Assembly: GCA_017347445.1 (NCBI GenBank)
Contig: AP021856.1
Coordinates: forward strand, 1-64,000
Direction of reading: 5' to 3'
DNA: 64,000 nucleotides
Origin: Candidatus Brocadia pituitae
GTDB lineage: Bacteria > Planctomycetota > Brocadiia > Brocadiales > Brocadiaceae
Of the stretch, positions 19,847-27,668 are shown piece by piece. Position 1 is the stretch's first letter. Every line of letters begins with the position of its first letter. A program made the translations under genes and the position numbers. The notes beneath the pieces are model-generated. The model was not told where the DNA came from and searched no databases. It worked only from the letters and a program-made list of their open reading frames with translations.

Positions 19847-21775
19847 CTATGAAGCAGGGTCTATTTCAGGGAACAAATACGACATGAGTTCTCTGGCAAT
19901 GGGCCCTGCAATGTCTCCGCCATGTCCCGGAGTGTGTTCCACAAGGATGATAAAGCAGTATCGAGGGTTGTCATAGGGGGCGTAACCGGCAAACCAGGCA
20001 TGGTTGTCTTTGTGGCGCCCTGTTTCTGCAGTGCCGGTTTTACCGGCGACCTTGTAGATATCTAAGCCCTTGTCTTTTGCAGTGCCACGGATAACAACGT
20101 CCTGCAAGGATGCACGCAGCAGGTTACTAATATCAGGAGACAGGGAGAGTTTCTGTTTATTCTTAGATTGAAAGGTCCGGACGGTTTCCCCCTGACTATT
20201 GGTCATTTTTAAAAGAACGTGAGGATGAACCAACGTGCCGCCATTTGCTATGGCGGCGTATACCCGGGCAAGCTGAAGCGGCGTGGTCAGTAATGCCCCT
20301 TGCCCGATGGCAATGTTCATAGCAGATGCTGTGGTGGCTAATTTCGGTATACTTCCGGCTTTTTCATGGGGAAGATCAATGCCGGTCTTTTCACCAATGC
20401 CAAACTTTTTTGCCCATGTGTATAATGCATTTCCGGCAAGGATCTTTGCAGTTTCAAAGAAAAAAACGTTGCAGGAATAGGGGATAGCGTCTTCTATGGT
20501 AACAAATCCGTGACCATATTCCGACCAGCACTTAAAAGTGATATTTTTATATTTGATATAACCCGGACACTCAAAATTCGTTTGGGCAGTTATCGCATGA
20601 GAGCTCAGGGCGGCAGCTGCCGTAACCACTTTAAAAATAGAGCCCGGCGGTAATGCGCCCTGTATGGCCCGGTTGATGAAAGGCTTTGAGGGGTGCCTGA
20701 TAAGTTTGCGGAAATCCTTTTCAATCGTATTCGGGTTAAAGTGCGGCATACTGGCCATAGCCACTATTTCGCCTGTCCAGGGGTCCATAACGATAACTGC
20801 TCCTGAGTTTGCGCCGAGTACTTTTTCAGCATGAGCCTGGATTTGGCTGTCAATGGTGAGATAAATATTGTTCCCTGGGACGGATGGCCTTTCCAGTACC
20901 GTTTTTTTGATCTGGGTATTTTTGCAGGTAATTTCTTCAAACCTCTTGCCGCGTAGTCCGTGCAAATCGTCTTCGTAATGTGCCTCGACCCCTGTTCTGC
21001 CAATCGTGTCGTTTTCGGCATAGCCGTCATAGAGCAGCGAAGTGGTTTCATTGCCGGCGCTGCTGGAAGCCAGGATAAAATTATTCCAGTTTTCACTCTG
21101 CACTTTCCATTCATCACCGGTGAGTTTGCCCATGTACCCTAAGATATGTGAGGCGAGGGTTTGCTCCGGGTATATTCTTTCTGGCCGGGGAGTAACGCGT
21201 ATGCCAGGGAATTCATCAGGTTTTGTCTCTATCTGAATAACCTTTTCCCATGCAACGTCAGAAACCATGGGATAAAAATCTGTTTCCTCTTTTATGCGGA
21301 TTGCCCTGCCATATTTTTGTTCCATACCCTGCTTCAGTTTCTCTACTTTTTCAATCGCCTGGTCTGTGTATTCTAATAACTTGATCTGAGGAATATTCAG
21401 TAGATGGGATAGTTTTTTTAGCCATAGATCCTGATTTTCATGGCAATCATGGCACGATTTCTTTGTCTTTTTGTGCACGTCCATTTCTGTAATTCGCGGA
21501 ATAGTTTTGTTCGCGCGCGTTAGAGAGCCATAGAGCAGGTTCTTATAGTGCACGCATATATCAAAGGCATGCTGGTCAATGGCCAGAGTCCTCCCGTTTC
21601 TGTCGAAAATGGAACCCCGTGTTGAATCTAAGGGATAGGTGGTGATGCGACGGGTTTTTGAAATGCCTTTGTATTTATCACTCTCGATGATTTGAAGCTG
21701 AAAGAGCCGGGCAGCAATGCAGACAAAAAGCAAAACGAAAAGAATAAGTATTGCCTTAAACCGGAACGGAAACAT
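19847..21775 (-). CDS. mrdA: Penicillin-binding protein 2 (MrdA) with an embedded CXXCH motif
   Basis: PBP2 is the transpeptidase of the cell-elongation machinery. The 642-residue protein has an N-terminal transmembrane anchor (about 8-28), a PBP dimerisation domain beginning DSTRGSIFDRNGRTLA, and a transpeptidase domain with S379-I-F-K382, S434-C-N436 and K579-T-G. An unusual feature is C108-H-D-C-H112, a perfect CXXCH heme c motif in the extracytoplasmic pedestal region. Its position just after mreD fits the elongasome; rodA is not adjacent. Peptidoglycan synthesis is thus indicated for this organism. The gene ends about 100 bp before rmlA. Confidence 0.93.
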   Translation of the reverse strand: MFPFRFKAILILFVLLFVCIAARLFQLQIIESDKYKGISKTRRITTYPLDSTRGSIFDRNGRTLAIDQHAFDICVHYKNLLYGSLTRANKTIPRITEMDVHKKTKKSCHDCHENQDLWLKKLSHLLNIPQIKLLEYTDQAIEKVEKLKQGMEQKYGRAIRIKEETDFYPMVSDVAWEKVIQIETKPDEFPGIRVTPRPERIYPEQTLASHILGYMGKLTGDEWKVQSENWNNFILASSSAGNETTSLLYDGYAENDTIGRTGVEAHYEDDLHGLRGKRFEEITCKNTQIKKTVLERPSVPGNNIYLTIDSQIQAHAEKVLGANSGAVIVMDPWTGEIVAMASMPHFNPNTIEKDFRKLIRHPSKPFINRAIQGALPPGSIFKVVTAAAALSSHAITAQTNFECPGYIKYKNITFKCWSEYGHGFVTIEDAIPYSCNVFFFETAKILAGNALYTWAKKFGIGEKTGIDLPHEKAGSIPKLATTASAMNIAIGQGALLTTPLQLARVYAAIANGGTLVHPHVLLKMTNSQGETVRTFQSKNKQKLSLSPDISNLLRASLQDVVIRGTAKDKGLDIYKVAGKTGTAETGRHKDNHAWFAGYAPYDNPRYCFIILVEHTPGHGGDIAGPIARELMSYLFPEIDPAS

Positions 21776-21778
21776 GAG

Positions 21779-22279
21779 TTAATTACCCTTAATAAAAAAA
21801 AGTTTATGGGTAGGCTGAAATCTGTTGAATATCCAAAACAGAACCGGCACAACCATTGCTGTATAGAATGAAGAGCAAAAGATCATCCAGAGTGTTGATG
21901 AAAAACAGAGGGAATGAAAGGAGATTTCCACGTGAATGGTGTATATGATATTGTAAATGACGGAAAAGATAAAAGTAATGAGGATTTGGGTAACCAAATG
22001 CCCCCGAAAAAGTATTTCCCGGGATGACCAGAGGAAAAAGCCTATTGCGACAAAAAGTACGGAACTCATTCCAAAACTCCCCTCAGAAAATAGGTCTTTT
22101 GACATGCCCGTCAGCCAATTTGCAACGGTATTTCGTTTTACATCCGTGAGGAACGCATAAAACACCACGAAGGGAAAATACAAATCAGGCGCTGCTGTCC
22201 CAAGGTTAATCCAGTACATCAGGGTTGACTGAAAAAGGGAGATGCAGAACAACATGCAAAAAAAGGTAAACCACCGCAT
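21779..22279 (-). CDS. mreD: Rod shape-determining protein MreD
   Basis: This 166-residue membrane protein with about five or six hydrophobic helices lies between mreC and mrdA, the standard MreD position. The family's sequence is weakly conserved, so the call rests on topology and neighbours. I chose the ATG at 22279, which has GGAAGGA 8 bases upstream; the open frame begins 32 codons earlier but that part is hydrophilic. It ends three bases before mrdA. Confidence 0.85.
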   Translation of the reverse strand: MRWFTFFCMLFCISLFQSTLMYWINLGTAAPDLYFPFVVFYAFLTDVKRNTVANWLTGMSKDLFSEGSFGMSSVLFVAIGFFLWSSREILFRGHLVTQILITFIFSVIYNIIYTIHVEISFHSLCFSSTLWMIFCSSFYTAMVVPVLFWIFNRFQPTHKLFFIKGN

Positions 22280-22383
22280 AGAAAGAGTCCTTCCCTTGTA
22301 AGGGGCGAAGTCTTTGATACATTCAGGATAAGCCAAAGTATTTAATACGTTTACTATGAATGGGACCTTCGGCAACTAAACAT

Positions 22384-22493
22384 TCCCCTCCCTTTGATGG
22401 GAGGGGAAAGGGGAGGGCGATCACTCTTCTCTCACCCCCACCTGGCCTCCCCCATCAAGGGGGGAGGAGCTTTGGTTTGAAATTCCTGTGCAT
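22384..22493. repeat. Intergenic inverted repeat with TTTGAAATTCCT tail (copy 2)
   Basis: Between mreC and mreD, CCCTCCCTTTGATGGGAGGGG-like sequence near 22385-22406 is repeated in inverted form near 22446-22469 (CCTCCCCCATCAAGGGGGG). The 12-mer TTTGAAATTCCT follows at 22476-22487 and then GTGCAT. The tail differs from the copy at 13876 by three transitions in 18 bases. It interrupts the mre operon. Confidence 0.5.
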
Positions 22494-22527
22494 AAATTAT
22501 TACGTTGTGACTATAAAGCGTTAAGGG

Positions 22528-23358
22528 CTAATGGGTAATAACGAGCACACTCTCAATTTTCGAAATATTTACCCGGGGCAATACCTTTACCGATTGAAAG
22601 AGTGCGCCGCTTTTCGTCTCATGTTCAACTACGGTAGCAATGGGCAAGGAAGGCGGATAAAGCCCCCCGATATCAGAGGTGACAATATCGTCTCCTTTTT
22701 TCAGCTTTGCCCAGCGCGGTGCATATTTTAATTTACAAAAGGCGGTCGCATTTCCCTCAACAATTACCTGTTCCCGCGTTTGAACAACCCTTCCTGGTAT
22801 GTGCGTTGCGGGGTCTGTGATAAGCTGAACAACACTGTTTCTTCCGCTGACGGTAGTAATTCTTCCAACAAGCGCGTTGTCTGAGATAACAATATCGTTG
22901 GGTTTTACCCCGTGCTTTGAGCCGGCATTAATCGTTATACTTTTCCTGAAATTTGATGTGTCGTATCCGATAATGTCCGCCGGTACGGGACTCTTTTTCG
23001 TCGTCGTATTTTCTGCCTGGAATTTTGAGAGCGTGCGCAATTTATTCTGTAATTTGTAAATGGTGTCCTGCTGTTCAACGAGCTTATTTTTAAACTGCAA
23101 GACTTGTTCCTCCAGGTGTCTTTTCCCGTGTGCTTCGTGAAGCGCGGAGATCAGATTATCAAGAAAGGCGCTTGCTTTGTTACTGCAAAAGCATGTTGCC
23201 CATTGGAATGGCCGCATTGGGGCAGCACAGGTCATTTTTACACGGCTTGAGACGTCCGGTGGTAAAAATAACAGAGCCAGAGATATTACAAAAAGGGTAA
23301 TTATTGTTGCAAGGGGGTGCTTAATGAGATTGCTAAAACTAGGGGTGGATGTCCTCAT
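22528..23358 (-). CDS. mreC: Rod shape-determining protein MreC
   Basis: MreC is a membrane-anchored periplasmic scaffold linking MreB to PBP2. The 276 residues comprise a short cytoplasmic tail, one transmembrane helix (about residues 14-33), a coiled coil (about 65-105), and the beta-rich domain with IGYDTSNFRKSITINAG, a phrase typical of MreC, and later VTSDIGGLYPPSLPIATV. The ATG at 23358 overlaps the mreB end by 20 bases; no clear ribosome site is seen, so coupling to mreB translation is likely. An upstream TTG at 23418 is an alternative. Confidence 0.92.
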   Translation of the reverse strand: MRTSTPSFSNLIKHPLATIITLFVISLALLFLPPDVSSRVKMTCAAPMRPFQWATCFCSNKASAFLDNLISALHEAHGKRHLEEQVLQFKNKLVEQQDTIYKLQNKLRTLSKFQAENTTTKKSPVPADIIGYDTSNFRKSITINAGSKHGVKPNDIVISDNALVGRITTVSGRNSVVQLITDPATHIPGRVVQTREQVIVEGNATAFCKLKYAPRWAKLKKGDDIVTSDIGGLYPPSLPIATVVEHETKSGALFQSVKVLPRVNISKIESVLVITH

Positions 23359-24394
23359 CCTGCAGAACAGATTTAAATAAATCAAGGTTTTCGAGGAGAT
23401 AACCCGTGCCTCTTGCAACGGCTGTTAAAGGGTCACTTCCTATTTGTACCGGAAGACCCGTTTCCGCTATCAGGAGTTTGTCTATGCCCCTGATCAATGC
23501 GCCTCCGCCTACCACGACCAGCCCATTGGTTATTAAATCTGAGGCTAATTCTGGCGCCGTCCTTTCCAGGGCAGATTTTACCGCGCCTAAAATTTTTTCA
23601 AAGGGTTCTCTTAACGCCTCCCTGATTTCCTCAGAGGTGATGGTCGCTGCCCTCGGTAAGCCAGCAATAGCATCGCGCCCGCGTATTTCCATCGTGAGTT
23701 CTTCTTCTAAAGGATAGGCAGAGCCGATTTCTATCTTTATTTGTTCAGACGTGCGATGTCCGATATCCAGATTATAGGTTTTTCGTATGTATTGGAGGAT
23801 CGATTCATCAAACTCGTCTCCCGCAATCCTGAGGCTCTCATGGGTAAAAATATCGCCAAGGGATATAACCGCCACCTCAGTGGTTCCGCCGCCGATGTCC
23901 ACGATCATACTGGCTATCGGCTCACCTACCGGAAGGCCAACGCCAATTGCCGCCGCCTTTGGTTCGGAAACCAGATAGACCTCTCTTGCACCGGCGCGTT
24001 CAGCGGAATTGACTACCGCCCGTTTCTCCACCGCGGTAATACCAGACGGGATGGCGATCAGTACCCTGGGACGGACGCCCCATTTCCGTTTATGCACCTT
24101 AGTGATAAAATATTTGAGCATGGCCTCGGTGATGTCAAAATCTGCTATAACGCCGTTTTTGAGGGGGCGAATAACGGAGATGCTGCTTGGCGCCTTTTCC
24201 AGCATGGCCTTCGCAACGTTTCCAACCGCGTTTCCATTTAAAAGAACTTTATTTGTCCCCGGTTTCACAGCGACAACCGATGGTTCTGATAGCACGATCC
24301 CTTGTCCTGGTATGCAAACGAGGGTATTCGCTGTGCCAAGATCAATCCCCATATCTGTGGAGACAAAGCCTAATATAAAATCTAATGGGTGCAT
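23339..24394 (-). CDS. mreB: Rod shape-determining protein MreB
   Basis: MreB is the bacterial actin that guides cell-wall elongation. The 351 residues show the actin-fold phosphate loops DMGIDLGTANTLV and VDIGGGTTEVAVISLG, the EPKAAAIGVGLPVGEP segment and the GGGALIRGIDKLL adenosine motif. It heads the mreB-mreC-mreD-mrdA operon and has a strong promoter about 100 bp upstream. Confidence 0.97.
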   Translation of the reverse strand: MHPLDFILGFVSTDMGIDLGTANTLVCIPGQGIVLSEPSVVAVKPGTNKVLLNGNAVGNVAKAMLEKAPSSISVIRPLKNGVIADFDITEAMLKYFITKVHKRKWGVRPRVLIAIPSGITAVEKRAVVNSAERAGAREVYLVSEPKAAAIGVGLPVGEPIASMIVDIGGGTTEVAVISLGDIFTHESLRIAGDEFDESILQYIRKTYNLDIGHRTSEQIKIEIGSAYPLEEELTMEIRGRDAIAGLPRAATITSEEIREALREPFEKILGAVKSALERTAPELASDLITNGLVVVGGGALIRGIDKLLIAETGLPVQIGSDPLTAVARGTGYLLENLDLFKSVLQDEDIHP

Positions 24395-24495
24395 TCGGAT
24401 CGCTTTTTTCTTTTGAGGGCGGTTTTTGAGAATGTTCAGCTTTTCACAAGTGTTGTAGTTTTTAATAGTTAGTAATGAAACAATAGAACGGCAAA

Positions 24496-24525
24496 ATTAT
24501 ACGGTTAATCTTTATAAAATGTCAA
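24496..24525 (-). promoter_or_regulatory. Promoter of the mreB operon
   Basis: On the minus strand TTGACA (24525-24520) and TATAAT (24501-24496) are both perfect and separated by 18 bp. The predicted transcript starts near 24489, about 95 bases before mreB. Confidence 0.75.
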
Positions 24526-24598
24526 GGGGAAAGTCCCTTTTGCAAAATCAGATCGCAAAGATGTTCTTGCACAAGATACGTTTCCGATAGATATGTCT

Positions 24599-26218
24599 TC
24601 AATGGCTTTTTTCAGCAGGCTTCTCTGTGCCAGGAACGCAGAATTTAATCATGGCAAGGGTGAGCATGATCCCGGATGCTGCCGTGCAAAGGATGGCAAA
24701 CCAATCGCCATACATGGTATAAAAGGAGGCAGCATTTTTGATATATTTTATACGATTGGTAAGCGTACCGCTGATCTCACGGTATTTTCCTGCAGGGTCT
24801 GACAAGGTGTCATAGATGGCGCCATCGGGGGCAACAAAAGAAGATATACCGGTATTAGCGGCGCGTGCCATCGTGATCCGGTTTTCAACTGCCCGGAATA
24901 CCATAATGGCAAGATGTTGGTCAAGCTCTGCGCTATCACGGAACCAGCCATCATTCGTTATATTTACCATGAAGTCCACTCCGTCCCTTTTGAATTTTCT
25001 GATGAGAGACGGCACGGTATCTTCATAGCAGATAGATGCCCCAAAGGTAAAATTCCCGTTTTGAAGGGTATCTAACGAAAATAGGGTTCGTTCGTGACCA
25101 TGGGTTAACCCGATTTCGTAAGGGACGAGTTTGGCCAGGAAGGGGAAATAGGTTTTCAGTGGGGTAAATTCTCCAAACAACACAAGATGAATCTTGTCGT
25201 AGCGATTGAGTAATGTTCCCTTCCGGTTGTAGTAATACCCGCTGTTAAAATAGATTTGTTCTTTCCCCGCAAGAGTCAGGGCAATACCCCCCAACAGCAG
25301 GTTGGTGTTTAACTCCTGCGCGAGGCTCGTTGCAGTAAGCTGCGATAAGAGGTCAATCTTTCTGCCGGTAAGTTCGGGGTTAATATTGAGGATCCCCGGC
25401 ATCATCGTCTCCGGCCATACCAGGAGATCGATTGGTGTGCCTTTCATACCCATAGACAGGTCAGTATATTTTTTCAGGATCTGTATTTCATCTTCTTCCG
25501 TAGACTCGAATTTTAAATCCTGGGGTATATTGCCCTGGATCATGCACACAGCAGGCCCTTCTTCAGGGTGGTAGTGTCTGAGCCAGTGTAATCCGTAAAG
25601 AAGGCTGGCTGCCACAAGTGCGGGCGGCAGTATGCACGTTAATCTGAAAAAGGCTCGTCTTTGGCCTGTAAAACTGCAGATGAGCAGGTCAGCAATCGCT
25701 GCATTGACCATGATGATAATAAATGAAATGCCGTATACACCAGCAACATCGGCAAGCTGTATTATTGGCAGATACCGGTACTGGGTGTGTCCGGTAAAAA
25801 ACCATGGAAAGCCCGACATCAGAAAGGACCGGATGAATTCAGATGCCGTCCAGATACATGGCATAACAATGACAATAGGAAGTTTCAAGTTCGACGTGAT
25901 AAGCCGGGCACAGAATGCAAATATGAGAAAGTATGCGGCACAATACAAACTTAGCAATATCCAGGCAATAAAGGTGACGTGACGAAGCCACGAGAGCTGG
26001 ACAACAAAGAACACGACACCTAGACCCAGTGAATAAAGGCAAAGATATCTTTCTCCCGTTACGATAAGGATGAACCATGGGATACATGCAACCCATGCAA
26101 GATAGACCAAATCTGCAGGTGGAAAAGAAAGGCACAAAAGGACTATGGTCAAAAGAGAAAGTGCGATGATTTTTACAAAACGTGTCTTGTTCAAGGTTTT
26201 GAGAACTGTCAAGGACAT
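24599..26218 (-). CDS. lnt: Apolipoprotein N-acyltransferase
   Basis: Lnt adds the third acyl chain to the N-terminal cysteine of lipoproteins in the inner membrane. The 539-residue protein has several N-terminal transmembrane helices and a C-terminal nitrilase domain. The catalytic triad can be read: Glu in VWPETMMP, Lys in YDKIHLVLFGEFTP and Cys in GASICYEDTVP. One further transmembrane helix closes the protein. It begins three bases after moeA ends. Lipoproteins in the window that would use it include the second carbonic-anhydrase-like protein and perhaps the HAO-like protein. Confidence 0.94.
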   Translation of the reverse strand: MSLTVLKTLNKTRFVKIIALSLLTIVLLCLSFPPADLVYLAWVACIPWFILIVTGERYLCLYSLGLGVVFFVVQLSWLRHVTFIAWILLSLYCAAYFLIFAFCARLITSNLKLPIVIVMPCIWTASEFIRSFLMSGFPWFFTGHTQYRYLPIIQLADVAGVYGISFIIIMVNAAIADLLICSFTGQRRAFFRLTCILPPALVAASLLYGLHWLRHYHPEEGPAVCMIQGNIPQDLKFESTEEDEIQILKKYTDLSMGMKGTPIDLLVWPETMMPGILNINPELTGRKIDLLSQLTATSLAQELNTNLLLGGIALTLAGKEQIYFNSGYYYNRKGTLLNRYDKIHLVLFGEFTPLKTYFPFLAKLVPYEIGLTHGHERTLFSLDTLQNGNFTFGASICYEDTVPSLIRKFKRDGVDFMVNITNDGWFRDSAELDQHLAIMVFRAVENRITMARAANTGISSFVAPDGAIYDTLSDPAGKYREISGTLTNRIKYIKNAASFYTMYGDWFAILCTAASGIMLTLAMIKFCVPGTEKPAEKSH

Positions 26219-26221
26219 GAT

Positions 26222-27421
26222 TTAATCAAGAGGTATAACATCGACCAGTTGTCCCGCGGCGAGTTTCTCTGCATCTTCACGGACGATAAGCAGGCAGTTT
26301 GCCCTGGTGGTAGCCAGGAGGTCAGCCGAACCATGCCATTCTACCGGGGAAACTATCCATGTGTTGTCCTGCATACGAAGGAATGCGGGGCGATACTCAC
26401 GGCGTTTTCTTTTAACGAGTATCTCCGTCTCTAAAGACGCCTTGAAGGTCGTCCTGTGGACGCTAGTAAATCCCATCATCTTTCGGATAGCGGGATAGAT
26501 AAATAATTCAAAGGTGACAAAGGATGCTACGGGATTTCCCGGCAAGGCAAAGATAAAGGTCGCATCCTTTTTACCAAAAATAACCGGTTTCCCTGGCCTT
26601 AGCGCCACTTTTTCAAAATAGATATGGGTGTTCATGTCCTTCATTACATCGCCCACGAGGTCGTATTCCCCCATAGAGACGCCTCCCGAAAGGATCAGGA
26701 TATCCTTCCGGAAACCCCTCTGCATCATGGCCGAGATTTCTTCCTTCGTGTCTTTAACAATACCTAAGAGTTCAACCTCTGCATGCATACGCCTCGCCTG
26801 CGAAGACAGTGAATAGCCGTTACTGTTCCTGATCTGGGCAATGGAGGGTTGAAGGCCAACCTCCACCAGTTCGTCGCCGGTGGAGATGATACCTACCGTT
26901 GGTGCAGAAAATACCTCAATGCGGGATTTGCCTGTCGTTGCAAGAATGCCAATCTCCTGAGGCCGAATCGTCATGCCTTTACAGAGAACGGTTTGTCCAA
27001 CCTGCATATCCTCACCACGGCTTGAGATGTTTCTTCCCCTGTCAATGGGCCTGAGGATTTTTACCCGATGGTTTACCGAAAGGTCTTCCGTTTCTTCAAA
27101 CTTGACTACAGCGTCTGCCCCTTCCGGTACGGCGGCCCCGGTCATAATCTTGGACGCCTGCCCACGCGAGATTCTTTTTGTGGGCATATGGCCGGCGGCA
27201 ATGTCTTCAATAACGGTCAATTCAACAGGTGCATGAGTAGTATCATCAGCAATGACGGCATATCCATCCATTGCCGAACGGTTAAAGGGTGGCATATCGA
27301 TGTCGGATTGCACGTCCTGCGCCAAACAAAGCCCCAGGGCGTTTTCGAAATGGATGGTTTTAACCGGCAGGGGTGTGACGGTGTCCTCAACAATTTTTAT
27401 GGCGGTATCGACAGAAATCAT
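26222..27421 (-). CDS. moeA: Molybdopterin molybdenumtransferase MoeA
   Basis: MoeA inserts molybdate into adenylated molybdopterin. The 399 residues include FNRSAMDGYAV, IMTGAAVPEGADAVVK, the MoCF-type STGDELVE and ILSGGVSMGEYD, and GNPVASFVTFELF. It is followed three bases later by lnt. Its predicted promoter lies so close that the message may be nearly leaderless. Molybdoenzymes such as nitrite oxidoreductase or formate dehydrogenase are expected clients in an anammox organism. Confidence 0.95.
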   Translation of the reverse strand: MISVDTAIKIVEDTVTPLPVKTIHFENALGLCLAQDVQSDIDMPPFNRSAMDGYAVIADDTTHAPVELTVIEDIAAGHMPTKRISRGQASKIMTGAAVPEGADAVVKFEETEDLSVNHRVKILRPIDRGRNISSRGEDMQVGQTVLCKGMTIRPQEIGILATTGKSRIEVFSAPTVGIISTGDELVEVGLQPSIAQIRNSNGYSLSSQARRMHAEVELLGIVKDTKEEISAMMQRGFRKDILILSGGVSMGEYDLVGDVMKDMNTHIYFEKVALRPGKPVIFGKKDATFIFALPGNPVASFVTFELFIYPAIRKMMGFTSVHRTTFKASLETEILVKRKRREYRPAFLRMQDNTWIVSPVEWHGSADLLATTRANCLLIVREDAEKLAAGQLVDVIPLD

Positions 27422-27430
27422 AGTTTGATT

Positions 27431-27459
27431 ATGTTAAAGAAACGATAGCAATATGTCAA
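27431..27459 (-). promoter_or_regulatory. Promoter of moeA, close to the start codon
   Basis: On the minus strand a perfect TTGACA (27459-27454) and TAACAT (27436-27431) are 17 bp apart. The -10 ends only 10 bases before the moeA ATG at 27421, so the message would have almost no leader. The same -10 form appears at the porin gene. Confidence 0.55.
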
Positions 27460-27601
27460 GCATTGTTATGCATGGGCATGCAAAAACAGAGACAGTGTAC
27501 TTTAAAAAAACTTAATAAAAGCAAGATCAACATGGTTATTTTTTTATTACAAAAAATCAGAAAAAGACACATGGATTCCGGCCTGGAATTTTTACAAAGA
27601 A

Positions 27602-27634
27602 AAAGGCTTAATCCCAATGATGGATTAAGCCTTT
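27602..27634 (-). terminator. Rho-independent terminator after the HAO-like gene
   Basis: A 13-bp perfect stem (AAAGGCTTAATCC and its complement) with a 7-base loop is flanked by T-runs on both strands. It lies 35 bp past the HAO-like stop and closes that operon; it could also work in the other direction. Confidence 0.85.
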
Positions 27635-27668
27635 TTTTCAATTCTCACAAAATAGATTTTTTAAAACC

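Noticed and set aside
23741-24241. 166-residue plus-strand open frame opposite mreB
   Set aside because: Antisense shadow of a highly conserved gene with no signals of its own.
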